NCBI GenBank assembly: GCA_943846595.1
Contig: OX044355.1
Span: forward strand, 372,001-436,000
Length of the DNA: 64,000 nt
Reading direction: 5' to 3'
Source: an uncultured Polaribacter sp.
GTDB lineage: Bacteria > Bacteroidota > Bacteroidia > Flavobacteriales > Flavobacteriaceae
Part shown: piece by piece, positions 38,201 to 47,200 of the stretch
How positions within the stretch are numbered: the first letter of the stretch is position 1
Layout: each line of letters begins with the position of its first letter
The notes under the pieces: generated by a model
Told to the model about the DNA's origin: nothing
What the model saw: the letters and a program-made list of their open reading frames with translations, nothing else
The model's database searches: none
Position numbers and translations under genes: made by a program

Positions 38201-41200
38201 CTCTCGATGTAGTGTATACGTTTATTCCTGTGGGTGATAATGGATGTCTTGGAGATCCATTTACAGTTACTGTAACTGTAAACCCAGAACCTGTAGTTGC
38301 TAATCAAACCACTACAGTTTGTAGTGACGAAGCTTTAGGATACATCTTAGCTAATGATATAGATACTCCAAATGTAGCCAGTTATAACCTCACAAGTATT
38401 GTTGATAATGGTTTAATACCTGCCTCTGGAAATATAGTTATCCAAAATGGATTTTTAAGTGATGCAATTAGTAATGATTCTTGGAATAATATCACGAGTG
38501 CTGCACTTGATGTGATATATACATTTGTTCCTGTTGGTGATAACGGGTGTCTTGGAGATGATTTTACAGTTACCGTTACAGTAAATCCTGAGCCTGTTGT
38601 TACAAACCAAACGATTACTGTATGTAGTGATGAAAATCTAAATCAAGCGTTCAATGCATCTACCTCTGTAGCTGCGGATACTTATAATGTAACCAACTTA
38701 CAAACCAATGGATTAAGCATTTCTGCTGGAAACCCTGATGTTGCAAACGGATTATTGGCTAACGATCTAGAAGACGATGCTTTTACAAACCTAACAAACG
38801 CTCCTGTTGATGTAATTTATACAGTGGTGCCTGTTTCTGGAAGTAACTGTGAAGGGGAGCCGTTTAGCGTAACTGTAACCGTAAACCCAGAACCTGTAGT
38901 TGCTAATCAAACTACTACAGTTTGTAGTGACGAAATTTTAGGATTTACCTTAGAAAATGATCCTAATGGTCCTGATGTTGCAAGCTATAACCTAACCAAT
39001 ATTACTTCTAACGAATTGACTGCCGCATCCGGAAATACAACTCAACAAAATGGACTTTCAAGTGATGCAATCAGCAACGATTCTTGGAATAATATCACTG
39101 ACACTGCTCTCGATGTAGTGTATACGTTTATTCCTGTGGGTGATAATGGATGTCTTGGAGATCCATTTACAGTTACTGTAACTGTAAACCCAGAACCTGT
39201 TGGAATTAACTCTAACGAAACTATATCTTCTGATGTTGCTTTTGATTTTAATCCTCAAGATAATATTACAACCGGTGGGAACGCTGTTACTAGTAATTTT
39301 ACATGGGAAATAACACAAATAACAGGAATCGTAAGTGGGGTAAATGTGGGTGATACAGGAATTCAAAATGTTATTGGAACCATTACAAATACAGAAGCGA
39401 GTATTGTAACTGTTGAATATACCATCACACCAACCTCTGAAAATGGGTGTGTTGGAACTCCTTTTAAAATAACCCTTACTATTGCTCCAGAGCCTGTCGT
39501 TGACGACCAAATGATTACTGTATGTAGTGATGAAAACCTAAATCAAGCATTCAATGTATCTACCTCTGTAGCTGCGGACACTTATAATGTAACCAACTTA
39601 CAAACCAATGGATTAAGCATTTCTGCTGGAAACCCTGATGTTGCAAACGGATTATTGGCTAATGATCTAGAAGACGATGCTTTTACAAACCTAACAAACG
39701 CTCCTGTTGATGTAATTTATACAGTAGTTCCTGTGAGTAACGACAATACCGTTGGTGATTCATTTACTGTAACCGTAACCGTAAACCCAGAACCTGTAGT
39801 TGCTAATCAAACTACTACAGTTTGTAGTGACGAAATTTTAGGATTTACCTTAGAAAATGATCCTAATGGTCCTGATGTTGCAAGCTATAACCTAACCAAT
39901 ATTACTTCTAACGAATTGACTGCCGCATCCGGAAATACAACTCAACAAAATGGACTTTCAAGTGATGCAATCAGCAACGATTCTTGGAATAATATCACTG
40001 ACACTGCTCTCGATGTAGTGTATACGTTTATTCCTGTGGGTGATAATGGATGTCTTGGAGATCCATTTACAGTTACTGTAACTGTAAACCCAGAACCTGT
40101 TGGAATTAACTCTAACGAAACTATATCTTCTGATGTTGCTTTTGATTTTAATCCTCAAGATAATATTACAACCGGTGGGAACGCTGTTACTAGTAATTTT
40201 ACATGGGAAATAACACAAATAACAGGAATCGTAAGTGGGGTAAATGTGGGTGATACAGGAATTCAAAATGTTATTGGAACCATTACAAATACAGAAGCGA
40301 GTATTGTAACTGTTGAATATACCATCACACCAACCTCTGAAAATGGGTGTGTTGGAACTCCTTTTAAAATAACCCTTACTATTGCTCCAGAGCCTGTCGT
40401 TGACGACCAAATGATTACTGTATGTAGTGATGAAAACCTAAATCAAGCGTTCAATGCATCTACCTCTGTAGCTGCGGACACTTATAATGTAACCAACTTA
40501 CAAACCAATGGATTAAGCATTTCTGCTGGAAACCCTGATGTTGCAAACGGATTATTGGCTAATGATCTAGAAGACGATGCTTTTACAAACCTAACAAACG
40601 CTCCTGTTGATGTAATTTATACAGTGGTTCCTGTGAGTAACGACAATACCGTTGGTGATTCATTTACTGTAACCGTAACCGTAAACCCAGAACCTGTAGT
40701 TGCTAATCAAACTACTACAGTTTGTAGTGACGAAATTTTAGGATTTACCTTAGAAAATGATCCTAATGGTCCTGATGTTGCAAGCTATAACCTAACCAAT
40801 ATTACTTCTAACGAATTGACTGCCGCATCCGGAAATACAACTCAACAAAATGGACTTTCAAGTGATGCAATCAGCAACGATTCTTGGAATAATATCACTG
40901 ACACTGCTCTCGATGTAGTGTATACGTTTATTCCTGTGGGTGATAATGGATGTCTTGGAGATCCTTTTACAGTTACTGTAACTGTAAACCCAGAACCTGT
41001 AGTTGCTAATCAAACCACTACAGTTTGTAGTGACGAAGCTTTAGGATACATCTTAGCTAATGATATAGATACTCCAAATGTAGCCAGTTATAACCTCACA
41101 AGTATTGTTGATAATGGTTTAATACCTGCCTCTGGAAATATAGTTATCCAAAATGGATTTTTAAGTGATGCAATTAGTAATGATTCTTGGAATAATATCA

Positions 41201-44200
41201 CGAGTGCTGCACTTGATGTGATATATACATTTGTTCCTGTTGGTGATAACGGGTGTCTTGGAGATGATTTTACAGTTACCGTTACAGTAAATCCTGAGCC
41301 TGTTGTTACAAACCAAACGATTACTGTATGTAGTGATGAAAATCTAAATCAAGCGTTCAATGCATCTACCTCTGTAGCTGCGGACACTTATAATGTAACC
41401 AACTTACAAACCAATGGATTAAGCATTTCTGCTGGAAACCCTGATGTTGCAAACGGATTATTGGCTAACGATCTAGAAGACGATGCTTTTACAAACCTAA
41501 CAAACGCTCCTGTTGATGTAATTTATACAGTGGTGCCTGTTTCTGGAAGTAACTGTGAAGGGGAGCCGTTTAGCGTAACTGTAACCGTAAACCCAGAACC
41601 TGTAGTTGCTAATCAAACTACTACAGTTTGTAGTGACGAAATTTTAGGATTTACCTTAGAAAATGATCCTAATGGTCCTGATGTTGCAAGCTATAACCTA
41701 ACCAATATTACTTCTAACGAATTGACTGCCGCATCCGGAAATACAACTCAACAAAATGGACTTTCAAGTGATGCAATCAGCAACGATTCTTGGAATAATA
41801 TCACTGACACTGCTCTCGATGTAGTGTATACGTTTATTCCTGTGGGTGATAATGGATGTCTTGGAGATCCATTTACAGTTACTGTAACTGTAAACCCAGA
41901 ACCTGTTGGAATTAACTCTAACGAAACTATATCTTCTGATGTTGCTTTTGATTTTAATCCTCAAGATAATATTACAACCGGTGGGAACGCTGTTACTAGT
42001 AATTTTACATGGGAAATAACACAAATAACAGGAATCGTAAGTGGGGTAAATGTGGGTGATACAGGAATTCAAAATGTTATTGGAACCATTACAAATACAG
42101 AAGCGAGTATTGTAACTGTTGAATATACCATCACACCAACCTCTGAAAATGGGTGTGTTGGAACTCCTTTTAAAATAACCCTTACTATTGCTCCAGAGCC
42201 TGTCGTTGACGACCAAATGATTACTGTATGTAGTGATGAAAACCTAAATCAAGCGTTCAATGCATCTACCTCTGTAGCTGCGGACACTTATAATGTAACC
42301 AACTTACAAACCAATGGATTAAGCATTTCTGCTGGAAACCCTGATGTTGCAAACGGATTATTGGCTAATGATCTAGAAGACGATGCTTTTACAAACCTAA
42401 CAAACGCTCCTGTTGATGTAATTTATACAGTGGTTCCTGTGAGTAACGACAATACCGTTGGTGATTCATTTACTGTAACCGTAACCGTAAACCCAGAACC
42501 TGTAGTTGCTAATCAAACTACTACAGTTTGTAGTGACGAAATTTTAGGATTTACCTTAGAAAATGATCCTAATGGTCCTGATGTTGCAAGCTATAACCTA
42601 ACCAATATTACTTCTAACGAATTGACTGCCGCATCCGGAAATACAACTCAACAAAATGGACTTTCAAGTGATGCAATCAGCAACGATTCTTGGAATAATA
42701 TCACTGACACTGCTCTCGATGTAGTGTATACGTTTATTCCTGTGGGTGATAATGGATGTCTTGGAGATCCATTTACAGTTACTGTAACTGTAAACCCAGA
42801 ACCTGTAGTTGCTAATCAAACCACTACAGTTTGTAGTGACGAAGCTTTAGGATACATCTTAGCTAATGATATAGATACTCCAAATGTAGCCAGTTATAAC
42901 CTCACAAGTATTGTTGATAATGGTTTAATACCTGCCTCTGGAAATATAGTTATCCAAAATGGATTTTTAAGTGATGCAATTAGTAATGATTCTTGGAATA
43001 ATATCACGAGTGCTGCACTTGATGTGATATATACATTTGTTCCTGTTGGTGATAACGGGTGTCTTGGAGATGATTTTACAGTTACCGTTACAGTAAATCC
43101 TGAGCCTGTTGTTACAAACCAAACGATTACTGTATGTAGTGATGAAAATCTAAATCAAGCGTTCAATGCATCTACCTCTGTAGCTGCGGATACTTATAAT
43201 GTAACCAACTTACAAACCAATGGATTAAGCATTTCTGCTGGAAACCCTGATGTTGCAAACGGATTATTGGCTAACGATCTAGAAGACGATGCTTTTACAA
43301 ACCTAACAAACGCTCCTGTTGATGTAATTTATACAGTGGTGCCTGTTTCTGGAAGTAACTGTGAAGGGGAGCCGTTTAGCGTAACTGTAACCGTAAACCC
43401 AGAACCTGTAGTTGCTAATCAAACTACTACAGTTTGTAGTGACGAAATTTTAGGATTTACCTTAGAAAATGATCCTAATGGTCCTGATGTTGCAAGCTAT
43501 AACCTAACCAATATTACTTCTAACGAATTGACTGCCGCATCCGGAAATACAACTCAACAAAATGGACTTTCAAGTGATGCAATCAGCAACGATTCTTGGA
43601 ATAATATCACTGACACTGCTCTCGATGTAGTGTATACGTTTATTCCTGTGGGTGATAATGGATGTCTTGGAGATCCATTTACAGTTACTGTAACTGTAAA
43701 CCCAGAACCTGTTGGAATTAACTCTAACGAAACAATTTGTTCTGATAGCTCGTTTAATTTTAATCCTCAAGACTATATTACAACCGGTGGAAACGCTGTT
43801 GCTAGTACTTTTACATGGGAAATAACTCAAATAATAGGAACTGTAAGTGGGGTCAATGAAGGCGATACAGGAATTCAAAATGTTATTGGAACCATTACCA
43901 ATACCAGTGCAAATACAGCAATTGTAGAATATACCATCACAGCAACCTCTGCCAATGGATGTGTTGGGACGCCTTTTAAAATAAATGTTTCGATAACTTC
44001 GGAGCCTGTTGTTCCCAACCAAACGATTACAGTATGTAGTGATGAAAACCTAAATCAAACATTCAATGCATCTACCTCTGTAGTTGCGGACACTTACAAT
44101 ATAACCAACCTAGAAACCAATGGATTAAGCATTTCTGCTGGAAACCCTGCTGTGGCAAACGGCTTGTTGGCAAACGATCTAGAAGACGATACTTTTACAA

Positions 44201-47200
44201 ACCTAACAAACGCTCCTGTTGATGTAATTTATACAGTGGTGCCTGTTTCTGGAAGTAACTGTGAAGGGGAGCCGTTTAGCGTAACCGTAACCGTAAACCC
44301 TTCTGGGAAAGTAAATGCCATTAGTTCACAAGAGATCTGCGAAAGCGAAACCGTTCAAGCAGTGACTTTTAATACTACAAATACAAATGGAACCACAAGT
44401 TATAGTTGGTCTATGGATACTGCAATTGGGTTAAGTCCGTTAACTGGTATTGATAATTTCCCTTCATTTGTTGCTGTGAATTCAACAAACACACCAATTG
44501 TTTCAATTGTAACAGTTACACCAACTTATAGTAGCGGTGGTATTACCTGTGAAGGCGCACCTGAAACCTTTAGTATTACCGTAAACCCTACACCACAAAT
44601 ACAAGACAAATTTAAAGAGATTTGCTCTTCTGAAACTTTTATAGTAGATCCAGTTGACATGGTTGATGGCGATATCGTTCCGTTAGGAACAACATATACA
44701 TGGACTGTATTAGTTTCTAATAGTGAAATCCCAGATGCATCAAATGGATCTGGAGCAGTGATTTCTCAGACATTGACAAATATGAGTAACAGCGTTCAAA
44801 ATGTAAGTTATGAAGTCACTCCGACTTCGGGTATTGCTGGAAATTGTTCAGGAATTCCTTTTGAGGTAGTGATCTCAGTAGCGCCTTCACCACAGGTACA
44901 AGACCAACAATTTGAAATCTGCAGTGGAGAATCCATTTCATTTTTACCCGTGAACGATCCCCCGACTACTATAATTCCGGACGGAACACTGTACAGTTGG
45001 ACTTTTGACAATAATGTTGCTGTTTTTGGGGCTATCGATGGTCTGAATCAAATTCAATTTGAACAACCAACTTTGATAAATAATAGTAATATAAATCAGT
45101 CTGTAATATATACTGTAACTGTTGGTGCTGGAAATTGTGCAAGTAGTTTTGAAATAGAAATTATTGTAAAACCAACACCTTTTATTCCATATGATTCTGG
45201 TTTAACAGATACTAGATGTAGTAATGATCCATTTGTAATAGACCCAGTAAATGGAGTTCCAGACGCCACATATATTGTACCCACAAATACAACTTACACA
45301 TGGGTTGTAGTGCCAAATAACAATCTGAGTGGTTGGAGTGACAACAATGTACAGACGAGTTTAATTTCACAACAGTTAGTAAATTTAACAAATACACCAC
45401 AAAATATTGAATACTTAATCACTCCTTCAAATGGTACTTGTGAAGGTCCTGTTTTTAGTATGGATATTTGGATAGAGCCAAAACCATCTATCCAAGATCA
45501 TTTTGAAACAGTATGTGATGGAGATTCATTTGTATTTGCTCCTGTAAATGGCGTATTCCCTGATACAACAACTATTGTTCCCGATACTACATTATACTCA
45601 TGGGTTGTTACAGACGTTAGTGGCGGTGATATTTCTGGGTACAGTAATGGCATCGATCAGCCATTTATAGACTCAGGAGCACTCTTTAATAGTAGTCCTG
45701 ATATTCAGACTCTAATTTATGAGGTAACACCCAGGTATTACAAAGCATCAAATCCAGGAGTGGCACAATGTGTTGGAGAATCTTTCAATATTACAGTTAC
45801 TGTAAACCCAGGAATAGAAGACAATGCAACTATAACGAATATCAGTTGTAGTTATAGTCCACTTTGTGGAGGAAGTATTGAATTAAATCCAGTAGGTACT
45901 GGAACACTCACCTATTTCTGGACCTACACAGGTACAGAAATCAATGCAATATCCAATCCAACATTACAAGATCAATACAACCTATGTCCTGGAGACTATT
46001 CGGTAGCAATTACAGATTCTTTAGGGTGTACCTATACTTTTGACTATGTTATAGAACCTCCGCTTCCGGTTACTTTTGATCTTTTATCATTAGTTGATTT
46101 GTCTTGTAATAATGTTTCCCCAAGTTGTGATGGGTCAATTGAAGTGATGCCTCAAGGTGGAACAGCACCCTATACGCTATTGGAATGGTATACAGAATCA
46201 ATTCCAAATTCCGGAAACTTTGATACAATTGTAGAAACTGGAGATAGTGAATTAAATAATGCATGTGAAGGTAATTACGTGTTAAAAGTATTGGACACTA
46301 ATGGCTGTGAATTCACATCTCCAATATATACAATCGCTCAAACAGCAAGTCCGATTTTGATTAGTGAAACCCTATCAAATTATAATGGATCTGAGGTAAG
46401 TTGTTTGGGAGCAAACGATGGATTTATTGATGTTTCTGTCTCAGGAGGTTCAGGAAGTTTTACCTATACTCTTTCTCCAGGTGGAATTTTAGATAGCGAT
46501 TTAAGTACTCCAAATGTTCTTGAGTTTAGAAACCTCCAAGCAGGCACATATACTTTAACGATAACAGACACCAACTGTCCAAACAATATAACGTTTGATT
46601 ATACTTTGGAAGCACCCACACAACTCAGTACTTCAAACACTTTAGTTTCAGGACCAGCACTTTGTTTTGGAGATACAGTAACTTATAATATTGCTGCCAC
46701 TGGAGGAACACCACCTTATGTTGGAACAGGAAATTATACATTGCCCGCAGGAATTCATTCTATTGTGGTTACAGATGCAAATGGCTGTCAAACTACTGAA
46801 ACAATTACTGTAATTGAACCTACTGAATTAACAGCTACAGCGAATATAACGAGTCCGATATTGTGTTATGGAGATGTCGCAGAAGTAACAGTTACAGCAT
46901 CAGGAGGAACGCCACCTTATTTTGGAACAGGGGTTTTTAATACCACTTCGGGAGATTATGCCTATACAATTACCGATGCCAACGGTTGTGAGTATTCTAA
47001 TAATATATTCATAGATGAGCCAGGAGAACTATTATACACAATAGATTCGGTAATAGATCCAACCTGTTCTCCAGATTGGAGTTATTCTAATGGATCAATC
47101 TGTATTACCATTACAGGAGGAACAAATCCATTTCCTATTGGAGCGGGATGGACCTCTCTAGGTGGAGGTGTTTGGTGTTTGGAAAATATTTCAGCCGGAT

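Larger units (their letters stand above)
34966..44301 (+). repeat. Array of 31 near-identical 300-bp modules (types A, B, C, D)
   Basis: Thirty-one in-frame modules, each starting at the codon for the Glu of EPV and ending with TVNP or TIAP. A is 300 bp (ITVCSDENLNQAF), B 303 bp (TTVCSDEILGFTL), C 303 bp (TTVCSDEALGYIL), D 297 bp (NETISSDVAFDF). I read the order as A B C, A B C, A B C, A B C, A B, D A' B, D A' B C A B, D A' B C A B, D' A''. Totals are 11 A-type, 10 B, 6 C, 4 D. A' differs from A by VDDQMITV and by SNDNTVGDSF in place of SGSNCEGEPF. Copies within a type are nearly identical in DNA. Every module length is a multiple of three, so copy-number change keeps the frame. Confidence 0.95.

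Noticed and set aside
39058..42216. Identical 150-residue open frames on the minus strand, recurring at 39058, 39958 and 41764, with a relative at 43570
   Set aside because: They are antisense shadows of the repeated B-D modules. They recur because the DNA repeats (900 and 1806 bp apart), have no start signals and read as low-complexity Asn/Cys/Arg/Ser-rich chains.
34966..44301. CRISPR array or tandem non-coding repeat
   Set aside because: The repeats are about 300 bp with no spacers and form one uninterrupted coding frame with a signal peptide and a sorting domain.
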